Shown piece by piece: positions 18,151 through 25,639 of a stretch of 64,000 bases of DNA. Within the stretch, counting starts at the first letter, position 1. Every line of letters starts with the position of its first letter. The notes beneath the pieces were generated by a model. It ran no database searches and was not told the origin of the DNA. It worked only from the letters and a program-made list of their open reading frames with translations. The stretch spans positions 62,001 through 126,000 of the forward strand of contig DXEM01000001.1 of NCBI GenBank assembly GCA_019114985.1, read 5' to 3'. The DNA is from Candidatus Anaerostipes excrementavium (GTDB taxonomy: Bacteria > Bacillota > Clostridia > Lachnospirales > Lachnospiraceae). A program made the translations under genes and the position numbers.

Positions 18151-18169
18151 ATAATTTTTGTGCTAACAT
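18141..18169 (+). promoter_or_regulatory. Promoter of the mannose-family PTS operon
   Basis: TTTACA (18141-18146) and TAACAT (18164-18169) with a 17-base spacer. The -35 box lies inside the right arm of the inverted repeat. Transcription would start near 18176, leaving a leader of roughly 85 bases. Confidence 0.75.
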
Positions 18170-18220
18170 AAATACATCAATTAAGACGAGGCTGAAAGAA
18201 AAAAGATGGAAAGGAGGTTT

Positions 18221-18247
18221 ATGTTTCGAACACTGAGTTACAGATGA
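18221..18247 (+). CDS. Possible 8-codon leader peptide before the PTS genes
   Basis: A strong AAAGGAGG sits just before an ATG that opens the frame MFRTLSYR and stops at TGA. A second AAAAGGAGG then leads into the IIC gene 15 bases later. The spacing of the first Shine-Dalgarno to its ATG is only about three bases, which would weaken it. It may be a translated leader or simply a duplicated ribosome binding site. Confidence 0.35.
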   Translation: MFRTLSYR

Positions 18248-18262
18248 AAAGGAGGTAAAGAA

Positions 18263-19021
18263 ATGGAGTTAACTGTGATTCAGGCATTGATTATTGCCAT
18301 TTGGGTTGCTTTAATCGAATCCAGATGCCTTGGATATGCCACTTTAACATTACGTTTCAGTCCGCTGATGACAGGTTTTATCTGCGGAGTTGTTATGGGG
18401 GATGTAGCCGGAGCAATGAAGGTAACGGCTACGATCCAGCTGATTTATATGGGTGCTGTCGCACCAGGAGGAACATTGCCGAGTGAGCCGGCAATCGCGG
18501 CTGCAATTGCGGTACCTGTTGCTTTGATTGGAAGCTTGAGTCCAAATCAGGCCGTAGCGATTGCGGTGCCGGTTGGTCTTCTCGGATCATATTTGTATCA
18601 GTTCCGCTTCTTCTTGAATACTTTTTTTACCAAGTTAATGGATAAAAATGCAGCAGAAGCAAATGATAAAGGGCTTGCTCTTTCTATCATGTTAGTTCCA
18701 ACACTGATATCGTTCTGTCTCTTCATACCTATGACGTTTATCGCATTATACTTTGGAGCGCCGGTTATTTCTGATGTCGTTAATATGATTTCCAATGGAC
18801 CGATCTTCCATATTCTTGAAGTTGTAGGAGGAGGACTTGCAGCACTTGGAATTGCAGTCATCATGCATGTAATCGGAAAGAAGAGTCTGTTGATTTTCTT
18901 CTTCCTGGCTTACTTTATGAGCGTTTCCTTGAGCAGCTTAGAGATCAATACGGTAACCTATGCGATTTTTGGATGTGTGTTTGCGGGAATGTACATCTTG
19001 TTCACGGCGAAAGAAGCTTAG
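18263..19021 (+). CDS. PTS mannose/sorbose-family transporter subunit IIC
   Basis: Membrane channel subunit of a mannose-class (XYPTS) permease. The 252-residue protein has the family start MELTVIQALIIAIW, the GFICGVVMGDVAGAMKVTATIQLIYMG segment and multiple membrane helices. It is first in the order IIC-IID-IIA-IIB. Neighbours (2-hydroxyacid dehydrogenase, 6-phosphogluconate dehydrogenase) point to a sugar acid, gluconate or 2-ketogluconate, as substrate rather than mannose. Confidence 0.9.
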   Translation: MELTVIQALIIAIWVALIESRCLGYATLTLRFSPLMTGFICGVVMGDVAGAMKVTATIQLIYMGAVAPGGTLPSEPAIAAAIAVPVALIGSLSPNQAVAIAVPVGLLGSYLYQFRFFLNTFFTKLMDKNAAEANDKGLALSIMLVPTLISFCLFIPMTFIALYFGAPVISDVVNMISNGPIFHILEVVGGGLAALGIAVIMHVIGKKSLLIFFFLAYFMSVSLSSLEINTVTYAIFGCVFAGMYILFTAKEA

Positions 19022-19036
19022 AAGGAGGTTTGGATC

Positions 19037-19951
19037 ATGAGTGAATATATTGAACAGTTTATGGACGAAGAAGGAACAATCACTGCGGATACGAGCGTCA
19101 TGACAAAACCTGAGAATGCGCCGGAACCGATCACAAATAAGGACTTATTAAAATCCTGGTTCCGCTGGTGGTGGGCAAATGAAGTGCCTCATACATACGA
19201 TCGTATGTTAGCTCCTGCGTTTTGTTTTGGAATGATTCCGGCGCTGAAGAAGCTTTATAAAGATAAGGCAATGCTGGCAGAATCTTTCCAGAGACATTTG
19301 ATGTTCTTTAATACCCAGGCAGTTTGGGGAGGAGGTACCTTAACCGGTGTTTCCATTTCTCTGGAAGAGGCAAGAGCCAAAGCACTTCACGAAGGCAGAC
19401 CGGAAGAGGCAGTAGATGTAACGATGATCAATAATACGAAGATCGGACTGATGGGGCCTTTAGCCGGAATTGGAGATGCAATCGACTCCGGAACGGTACA
19501 GTACATCTTTATCGCAATCTTTCTGCCATTTGCAAAAGCAGGAAATGGGCTTGGAGCAGTGCTTCCATTCTTATGTTTTGCCCTATCAACCTTTATTTAT
19601 GGATTCTTTTTCACGAAAATGGGATACAATTTAGGTCGAGGCGCAGCAAAAGAAATCATGACCGGAGCAAAAATGAAATCTGTGATCAACGCATTAGGAG
19701 TGCTGGGACTTTTTATGATGGGAATCATGGCGGCACAATATGTGGATGTTTCGAGTACCTTGGAATTTACGATCAACCAGAAAGAGTTTGTTATTCAGGA
19801 TATTTTAGATTCAATTCTTCCTGGACTGCTTCCTCTGCTTACGGTTCTTGCCCTCTATCTGTTCTTTGATAAGAAGGGATTGAAGATCACGAAAGGTATG
19901 ATCATCCTGACGGTTTCATTAATTATCTTGGCAGCAATCGGAATTTTATAA
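19037..19951 (+). CDS. PTS mannose-family transporter subunit IID
   Basis: Second membrane subunit, found only in mannose-class PTS. Features of the family are the MIPALKKLY and FFNTQAVWGGGTLTG segments, MGPLAGIGDAIDSGTVQYI and C-terminal membrane helices; 304 residues is a normal length. GGAGG lies before the start, 15 bases after IIC. The subunit forms the permease with IIC. Confidence 0.92.
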   Translation: MSEYIEQFMDEEGTITADTSVMTKPENAPEPITNKDLLKSWFRWWWANEVPHTYDRMLAPAFCFGMIPALKKLYKDKAMLAESFQRHLMFFNTQAVWGGGTLTGVSISLEEARAKALHEGRPEEAVDVTMINNTKIGLMGPLAGIGDAIDSGTVQYIFIAIFLPFAKAGNGLGAVLPFLCFALSTFIYGFFFTKMGYNLGRGAAKEIMTGAKMKSVINALGVLGLFMMGIMAAQYVDVSSTLEFTINQKEFVIQDILDSILPGLLPLLTVLALYLFFDKKGLKITKGMIILTVSLIILAAIGIL

Positions 19952-19967
19952 GAGATGGAGGATAAAA

Positions 19968-20381
19968 ATGGCAGATCGTGCGATTATCGTAATTACACAT
20001 GGAGAATTCGGAATTGAATTAATAAAAAGTGCGGAAATGATCATGGGACCGCAAAAGGATGCAAGAGGTCTGGGACTGCGTCCGGGAGAATCGGTAGATG
20101 ATCTGCGCGCAGAAGCAGGAAAGACCGTGGAAGAGCTGCAGGCAGAAGGAAAAGAAATTATTATCTGCTGCGATGTTTTAGGCGGCAGTCCAAGTAATGT
20201 GGCGCTTTTCCTGGCAGCAAAATATGATTTGAGGATTTTCACCGGAGTCAACATGCCGCTTCTGATTGAGCTGTTTCAAGGGTATCAGGACGATGAAGAT
20301 ACACAAGAACTTTTAAATCGGGCGGAGACAACAGGCTCTGACGGAGTAAAACTTTTAGCAAAAGATTTTTTAAAGAAATGA
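19968..20381 (+). CDS. PTS mannose-family subunit IIA
   Basis: Cytoplasmic phosphocarrier of 137 residues. The phosphorylated histidine is in IVITHGEFG near residue 11, and CCDVLGGSPSNVA is the second family signature. It receives phosphate from HPr and passes it to IIB encoded next. IIA and IIB are separate proteins here, not fused as in ManX-type enzymes. Confidence 0.92.
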   Translation: MADRAIIVITHGEFGIELIKSAEMIMGPQKDARGLGLRPGESVDDLRAEAGKTVEELQAEGKEIIICCDVLGGSPSNVALFLAAKYDLRIFTGVNMPLLIELFQGYQDDEDTQELLNRAETTGSDGVKLLAKDFLKK

Positions 20382-20404
20382 AATAACATAAGGAGGTAAA
20401 CGCT

Positions 20405-20893
20405 ATGGGTACAATTAATTTGGTTAGGATCGATGATCGTTTGATTCATGGACAGGTTATGACAAAGTGGTCAAAAGGAATGGGAACAAATGCGATCTAT
20501 GTCATCGATGATGTAACAGCAGCAGATGATTTTATGAAAGATATTTATATTTCTACCAACTCTTCTGCAAATTTAAAGATTGAAGTATACAGTGTAGATG
20601 AGGCGGTAGAAGAATATAAAAAGAATCAGTTTGGGGATGACAAAGTCATCTTGCTGTTTAAGACGGTTGCCTATGCCAAAAAATTTATCGAGGCAGGAAT
20701 TCCTGTAGATGCTCTTTGTGTCGGTGGAATTGCGAAAAAGCCAAAAGCAACATTTGTTATTTCGACAGTAGGTTTGACACAGGAAGATGCGCAACAGCTA
20801 AAAGAACTGCATGACCGTGGAATTGAAGTATATTTCCAGATTGTTCCGGATACGCCGAAAGTATCTTTTGAGGACGCAATGAAGAAAATGTAG
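20405..20893 (+). CDS. PTS mannose/fructose/sorbose-family subunit IIB
   Basis: Cytoplasmic subunit of 162 residues that passes phosphate to the incoming substrate. The phospho-histidine lies in RIDDRLIHGQV near residue 15, the family hallmark. AGGAGG precedes the start. It is followed 11 bases downstream by the dehydrogenase, so transport and metabolism are in one transcript. Confidence 0.93.
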   Translation: MGTINLVRIDDRLIHGQVMTKWSKGMGTNAIYVIDDVTAADDFMKDIYISTNSSANLKIEVYSVDEAVEEYKKNQFGDDKVILLFKTVAYAKKFIEAGIPVDALCVGGIAKKPKATFVISTVGLTQEDAQQLKELHDRGIEVYFQIVPDTPKVSFEDAMKKM

Positions 20894-20904
20894 AGGAGTG
20901 ACCT

Positions 20905-21885
20905 ATGACAAAATATCGAATTGCAATTATCAATTCCAGCAGTTTTGGAAGACGATTTCCGGATCAAATAGAACGGCTAGAAGCAATCGGCACGGTGAAG
21001 AGGATCACGGTAGATGGCATGATGCATGGAAAGGAATTGGCAGAGCGGCTTCATGGATATAATTTGATTATATCCAGTGTAACACCATTTTTCGATGAAG
21101 AATTTTTTGAATACAAAGATGAGCTTCTTATTATTTCCCGACACGGTATAGGCTATAACAATATTGATCTGAAAGCGGCTAAAAAACATGGTACGATCGT
21201 ATCCATTGTTCCTCCGTTGGTGGAAAGAGACGCTGTGGCAGAAAATGCAGTGGCGAATCTGATGGCTGTCATGCGCATGACCGTTCCGTCCAGCAAGGCC
21301 GCAGCAGATAATCGTTGGGCAGACCGCGCACAATTTGTAGGAAATGGAATTACGGGAAAAACGGTTGGTGTAATTGGATGCGGAAATATCGGAAGCCGTG
21401 TTGCGGAAATCTTAAAACACGGGTTTAATACCAGATTACTGGTGACAGATCCGGATTTGAATCAGGAATGGGCCGGTGAACATGGAGCAGAATCTGTGGA
21501 TCTGGAAACTTTAGTATCAGAATCGGATATTATTTCCCTGAACTGTACATTGAATGAGACTTCCTTTGGTATTTTAAATCAAAAAATGTTCGATCGAATG
21601 AAGCCGGGCGTATATATTACGAATACGGCAAGAGGAGATTTGATCGATGAAGAGGCAATGTGCAGGGCAATTGAGAAGGGGATCGTCAAAGGTTTGGCGG
21701 TTGATGTGATGCACGAAGAACCTGCGTCGAATGAGCATCCGTATTTTCAATATGAAAATGTTCTGGTAACACCGCATACATCAGCCTATACGATCGAATG
21801 TCTGCGTGGTATGGGAGAAAAGTGTGTCGAAGATCTTGAAAAGATCGTTGCCGGGCAGATGCCGGATTGTATGGTAGAAGAATAG
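20905..21885 (+). CDS. D-isomer-specific 2-hydroxyacid dehydrogenase
   Basis: NAD(P)-dependent oxidoreductase of 326 residues. The nucleotide-binding motif is VIGCGNIGSRVAEIL. Catalytic residues are recognisable as Arg in NTARGDLID, Glu in MHEEPA and His in TPHTSAY. Position between a PTS and 6-phosphogluconate dehydrogenase suggests reduction of 2-keto-6-phosphogluconate to 6-phosphogluconate, as KguD does in pseudomonads; this is inference. It could also act on glyoxylate or hydroxypyruvate. GGAG precedes the start. Confidence 0.9.
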   Translation: MTKYRIAIINSSSFGRRFPDQIERLEAIGTVKRITVDGMMHGKELAERLHGYNLIISSVTPFFDEEFFEYKDELLIISRHGIGYNNIDLKAAKKHGTIVSIVPPLVERDAVAENAVANLMAVMRMTVPSSKAAADNRWADRAQFVGNGITGKTVGVIGCGNIGSRVAEILKHGFNTRLLVTDPDLNQEWAGEHGAESVDLETLVSESDIISLNCTLNETSFGILNQKMFDRMKPGVYITNTARGDLIDEEAMCRAIEKGIVKGLAVDVMHEEPASNEHPYFQYENVLVTPHTSAYTIECLRGMGEKCVEDLEKIVAGQMPDCMVEE

Positions 21886-21895
21886 ATATCATGAG

Positions 21896-21927
21896 GAGCC
21901 CTTTTCATTGTATCGTGAGAAGGGCTC
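21896..21927 (+). terminator. Hairpin inside the sugar-acid operon
   Basis: GAGCCCTTTTC (21896-21906) pairs with GAGAAGGGCTC (21917-21927) apart from one G-T pair. The following T-run is poor, so it is more likely a partial terminator or an RNA-processing/stability element than a full stop. Confidence 0.5.
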
Positions 21928-21955
21928 TTGTCATAAGGGCGATAGGAGTAGTAAC

Positions 21956-22507
21956 ATGGGAGAAGAATATCTGGTTTACCCAGATCGAATCAAACAGTTC
22001 ATAGCATTTTTAATGAATTTGATCCTGATCGTCGTGTGCTGTGGTTTTATTTACATGAAAGCAGTTCCTGTGTGGATGAAATTTTTTCTCGGAATCATGA
22101 TCATATTCATGGCGGTCATGGAAGGAAAGGCGATTCGGCAGATGAGGAAGGGAAAGGTTTTATATCGGTTGGACCAAAAAGGAATCACAGATTATACGAA
22201 TCCGGATGAAGTCGTATTTTTAAAGTGGACAGAAGTGGAGAAAATCGAAACCGTTGTGAATAACACTTCTCTTCAAATTGGAATTATGGGCATAAAGGTA
22301 TCAGAAAATAAAGAACGGATGGGAGAGATCTTGAAGAGGAATCTTTCTGTTAATGGAAATATGGCATTTTATCAGATCGTGATCGATGGATTTCAATTTC
22401 GGAAAAAAACGTTTCATGAAATCATAGATCAATGCCGATATTATGCGATAAAATATCATCCATCCGTTGTAATAACAGAAAGTAAAGATCCGTTCTTGAA
22501 ACGGTAA
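21956..22507 (+). CDS. Small membrane protein with two helices and a soluble C-terminal domain (STM3941-like)
   Basis: The 183-residue protein has two hydrophobic helices (about 15-33 and 39-53), separated by a short loop, then a beta-rich soluble domain. That resembles the PH-like fold of small membrane proteins of the STM3941 type; the family match is tentative. I chose the ATG following TAGGAG; an upstream in-frame start lies inside the hairpin. Its location between the dehydrogenase and 6-phosphogluconate dehydrogenase is unexpected, and no metabolic role is evident. Confidence 0.7.
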   Translation: MGEEYLVYPDRIKQFIAFLMNLILIVVCCGFIYMKAVPVWMKFFLGIMIIFMAVMEGKAIRQMRKGKVLYRLDQKGITDYTNPDEVVFLKWTEVEKIETVVNNTSLQIGIMGIKVSENKERMGEILKRNLSVNGNMAFYQIVIDGFQFRKKTFHEIIDQCRYYAIKYHPSVVITESKDPFLKR

Positions 22508-22527
22508 AAAGAAATGGAGTGGTGATA

Positions 22528-23937
22528 ATGGGAAAAAGTACAATCGGCGTGTATGGAATGGGAGTCATGGGACAAAGTCTGGCGCTGAATATGATGCGGC
22601 ATGGGTATCAGGTCTCTGTTTTTAACATTGATTATGATGTGACGGAAACATTTCTGCAGACGAAAATCTCAGATGAAAAGGTTGTCGCATGTAAAGAATT
22701 AAAAGAATTTGTGGATTCTCTGGAAAAACCGAGAAGAGTTTTTCTGATGGTGACCGCAGGAAAAGTGACAGATTTGGTCATTGATCAATTAAAGGAATAT
22801 CTGGAAGAAGGAGATATTATCATTGATGGAGGGAATTCTTATTTCAAAGATACGATCCGCAGATTTCGTGAGCTTAGAGAATGCGGACTCCATTTTGTCG
22901 GAACCGGAGTTTCCGGAGGTGAAAGAGGCGCTCTGGAAGGACCAAGCATGATGCCGTCCGGAGACCCGGAAGCATATCAGTATGTGGAACAAATCTTTAC
23001 GGATATTTCGGCAAAGGCAAAAGACGGAGCTCCTTGCTGTGCTTATATTGGCGGAGATGGCTCCGGCCATTATGTAAAAATGGTACATAATGGAATTGAG
23101 TATGCTGATATCCAGATCATTTGTGAAGCCTATGATTTGATGCGTCATGGCGCAGGGCTTTCTGTAGAAGAAATCCAGCAGGTATTTGAACGATGGAATA
23201 AAGGAAGGCTAAAATCCTACTTGATCGAGATTACCGGTAAGATTTTGAAGAAAAAAGATGACGAGACAGGAAAGTACCTTGTGGATGTAATTTTGGATAA
23301 AGCAGGACAAAAAGGAACCGGAAAATGGACCAGCATGGAAGGGCTGGATATCGGAGCAGCGATTCCGACAATTGCAGAATCTGTATTTTCCAGATATATT
23401 TCTGCACAAAAGGAAGAGCGAGTACGTGCCAGTCAGGAGCTTGGTGTGGATCTTTCTGTCAATATCGATGATAAAGAGAAATTTATAGATGATCTGGAAG
23501 CTGCAGTCTATGCAGCAAAAATCTGTTGTTATGCACAGGGCTTTGAATTGCTGAAAAAAGCAGCAGAAGAATATGAATGGACCTTAGACTTCGGACAGAT
23601 TGCAATGATCTGGAGAGAAGGCTGTATCATTCGCGCGGATTTTCTGGAAGATATTAAGGCAGCGTATGATCAGGATGAAGTATCCAATCTGATGCTCAGT
23701 TCAAAATTCAAGAAAGAGCTGTTGGATGCACAGAAGGCTTGGCGCAGAATGGTTTGTTATATTGTCAATTGCGGAATCTATGCGCCGGCGCTGACCAGTA
23801 CATTGAATTATTTCGATGGCTATCGCTGTGCCAGAACCAGTGCGAATCTGACACAGGCACAAAGGGATTTCTTTGGTGCACACACTTATGAACGTGTTGA
23901 TAAAGAAGGAATTTATCATACGATCTGGGAAGAATAA
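22528..23937 (+). CDS. gnd: 6-phosphogluconate dehydrogenase, decarboxylating
   Basis: Oxidises 6-phosphogluconate to ribulose 5-phosphate and CO2. Present are the Rossmann start GVYGMGVMGQSLALNMM, GGNSYFKDT, the substrate site GTGVSGGERGALEGPSMMPSG, the catalytic Lys in HYVKMVHNGIEY, and the C-terminal RRDFFGAHTYER-like arm (here QRDFFGAHTYER). I use the ATG eight bases after GGAG, giving 469 residues, the classic long form. It ends the island and overlaps the convergent radical SAM gene by 22 bases. Confidence 0.95.
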   Translation: MGKSTIGVYGMGVMGQSLALNMMRHGYQVSVFNIDYDVTETFLQTKISDEKVVACKELKEFVDSLEKPRRVFLMVTAGKVTDLVIDQLKEYLEEGDIIIDGGNSYFKDTIRRFRELRECGLHFVGTGVSGGERGALEGPSMMPSGDPEAYQYVEQIFTDISAKAKDGAPCCAYIGGDGSGHYVKMVHNGIEYADIQIICEAYDLMRHGAGLSVEEIQQVFERWNKGRLKSYLIEITGKILKKKDDETGKYLVDVILDKAGQKGTGKWTSMEGLDIGAAIPTIAESVFSRYISAQKEERVRASQELGVDLSVNIDDKEKFIDDLEAAVYAAKICCYAQGFELLKKAAEEYEWTLDFGQIAMIWREGCIIRADFLEDIKAAYDQDEVSNLMLSSKFKKELLDAQKAWRRMVCYIVNCGIYAPALTSTLNYFDGYRCARTSANLTQAQRDFFGAHTYERVDKEGIYHTIWEE

Positions 23938-24866
23938 GAAATATGTTTTTCTATAAGATCGCCCTGGCGAAGGTTTTGTACTTTCAGCTGATGGGCGATC
24001 TTATTTAATACCGTTCTTTTTTGAAGGCTCCACAACGGAGCAATCAACAGTTCTTTTGGACCGTCTCCAGTCAGCCGATGGATCACAATGTCCTTTCTTA
24101 GGTTTCCAATACATTCCAGGATGAGATCCACATAAGTATCCATGGTAAAGACCTGGAATGGATTTTTGGAATATAAATCTGCCAGATCCGTTCCTTTGAG
24201 AATATGAAGCATGGAAAATTTTACTCCGTGAATCGGAAAGTGGTTTAGATAACGGATAGAATCCAACATCATATCTTTGGTTTCACCGGGAAGTCCCAGG
24301 ATTAAGTGAACGACGGTATATACGCCAATGGAAGCAAGTCTGGAAACGGCAGTTTCAAAACAAGACAGAGGATAACCTCTTCGAATCAGTTCTGCTGTTT
24401 CGGAATGGATCGTCTGGAGTCCTAATTCTACAAAAACCGGTTTGATGGCATTTAATTCGTGCAGAAGAGAGAGAACATCCTCCGGGAGACAATCAGGACG
24501 GGTACCGATGGATAAGGCAGCGATTCTCGGATCCTCAATCGCCTCCGTAAAGATACGGCGAAGTTTTTCAATCGGACCATAAGTATTGGTGAATGCCTGA
24601 AAATATGCGATATATCTGGAAGATGAAGATTTTGCCGCAACAAGAAAGATTCCCTGGGTAATCTGATCCCGAATGGACAGACAGGCGTCAGCCGCAAAAT
24701 CTCCGGATCCTCCTGCACTGCAAAAGATACAGCCGCCTGTTCCAAGGGTGCCGTCCCGATTTGGGCATGTAAATCCTCCATCCAGAGATACTTTATAAAG
24801 TTTCTCCCCAAATGTATTCTTTACAAAACTGTCAAAAGCGTAATATCTTCTTCCGTGCCAATCCAT
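23916..24866 (-). CDS. Radical SAM protein, TIGR01212 (YhcC-like) family
   Basis: Iron-sulfur radical SAM enzyme of unknown reaction. The cysteines are in the CPNRDGTLGTGGCIFC segment, with the family-specific GGCIFCSAGGSGDF. Further signatures are SIGTRPDCL, VELGLQTIHSETA and HLILGLPGETKDMM. I start at the second of two adjacent ATG codons, six bases from GGGAGG, giving 316 residues; an earlier in-frame ATG at 24908 lacks such a site. It overlaps gnd tail-to-tail with no terminator between, so antisense effects are possible. Confidence 0.9.
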   Translation of the reverse strand: MDWHGRRYYAFDSFVKNTFGEKLYKVSLDGGFTCPNRDGTLGTGGCIFCSAGGSGDFAADACLSIRDQITQGIFLVAAKSSSSRYIAYFQAFTNTYGPIEKLRRIFTEAIEDPRIAALSIGTRPDCLPEDVLSLLHELNAIKPVFVELGLQTIHSETAELIRRGYPLSCFETAVSRLASIGVYTVVHLILGLPGETKDMMLDSIRYLNHFPIHGVKFSMLHILKGTDLADLYSKNPFQVFTMDTYVDLILECIGNLRKDIVIHRLTGDGPKELLIAPLWSLQKRTVLNKIAHQLKVQNLRQGDLIEKHISYSSQIV

Positions 24867-25040
24867 CATGAACCTCCCAAAATCCTTTTCTATTGGATAA
24901 ATTAGCATAGAGCCTTAAGATTTGGCAAGAAGGAATATGGTTTTTTCCGAGCTTTTACAGAAATTTTCTGAGATTTAACAAAAACATCGCAGAAATTTTG
25001 AATTCATCCGATATGATGATAGCAAAGGAGGATGAAAATC

Positions 25041-25553
25041 ATGAACGCAGTGATTCGATTTGATATTAGGACCTCTATGAGGTTTCAAAAGCGTAAAAAT
25101 CCAATATTTGATAAGATCTTATTGGGAATTACAAAGTCAGCCAATGGAGGAATGATATGGATTCTGACGGGGCTGCTGCTGATCGCGATTCCAGCGTACA
25201 GATCATCCGGGATCTTTTTCTTCCAGGTACTGGCTTCTACTGCCGTTGTCAATAATGTAATTTTAAAATCAGCTTTTATGAGAAAACGGCCATGTGATCT
25301 GTTTCAAAAAATTCCGGTTCTGATCAAGCGGCCTCACGGATCCTCTTTCCCATCCGGTCATACAGCGGTATCTTTTGGATGTGCCTGCGCGTTATGTGCC
25401 ATCTGTCTGCCGGTTGGAATCTTTGCCCTTTGCCTGGCAGCGATCATCGGATTCACGAGAATCTATTTTTTTGTGCATTTCTTTACGGATGTGATGTTTG
25501 GCATTTTGTCAGGTATGACGACGGCAATGATCTGTATTTTGCTGCTTTTTTGA
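25041..25553 (+). CDS. Phosphatase PAP2-family membrane protein
   Basis: Membrane phosphatase of the PAP2/undecaprenyl-pyrophosphate-phosphatase group. The three-part active site is clear: KSAFMRKRP, SSFPSGHTAVSFG and TRIYFFVHFFTD. About 170 residues with several membrane helices. The start chosen is the second ATG, nine bases behind GGAGG; the first ATG overlaps that ribosome binding site. Substrates may be undecaprenyl pyrophosphate or phosphatidylglycerol phosphate. Confidence 0.9.
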   Translation: MNAVIRFDIRTSMRFQKRKNPIFDKILLGITKSANGGMIWILTGLLLIAIPAYRSSGIFFFQVLASTAVVNNVILKSAFMRKRPCDLFQKIPVLIKRPHGSSFPSGHTAVSFGCACALCAICLPVGIFALCLAAIIGFTRIYFFVHFFTDVMFGILSGMTTAMICILLLF

Positions 25554-25573
25554 AATCTTTCCATAAATAAAAG

Positions 25574-25637
25574 AAGCCTTCTGGTCTTTTGATACATCTT
25601 ATCTTATAATAGAAATAAAGTATCAGGAGGGCTTTTT
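25574..25637 (+). promoter_or_regulatory. Hairpin covering the ribosome binding site of the PRD regulator
   Basis: AAGCCTTCT (25574-25582) can pair with GGAGGGCTT (25626-25634), which contains the Shine-Dalgarno GGAGGG of the next gene and is followed by a short T-run. It may act as a terminator for the PAP2 gene and also limit translation of the regulator. Confidence 0.5.
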
Positions 25638-25639
25638 AG

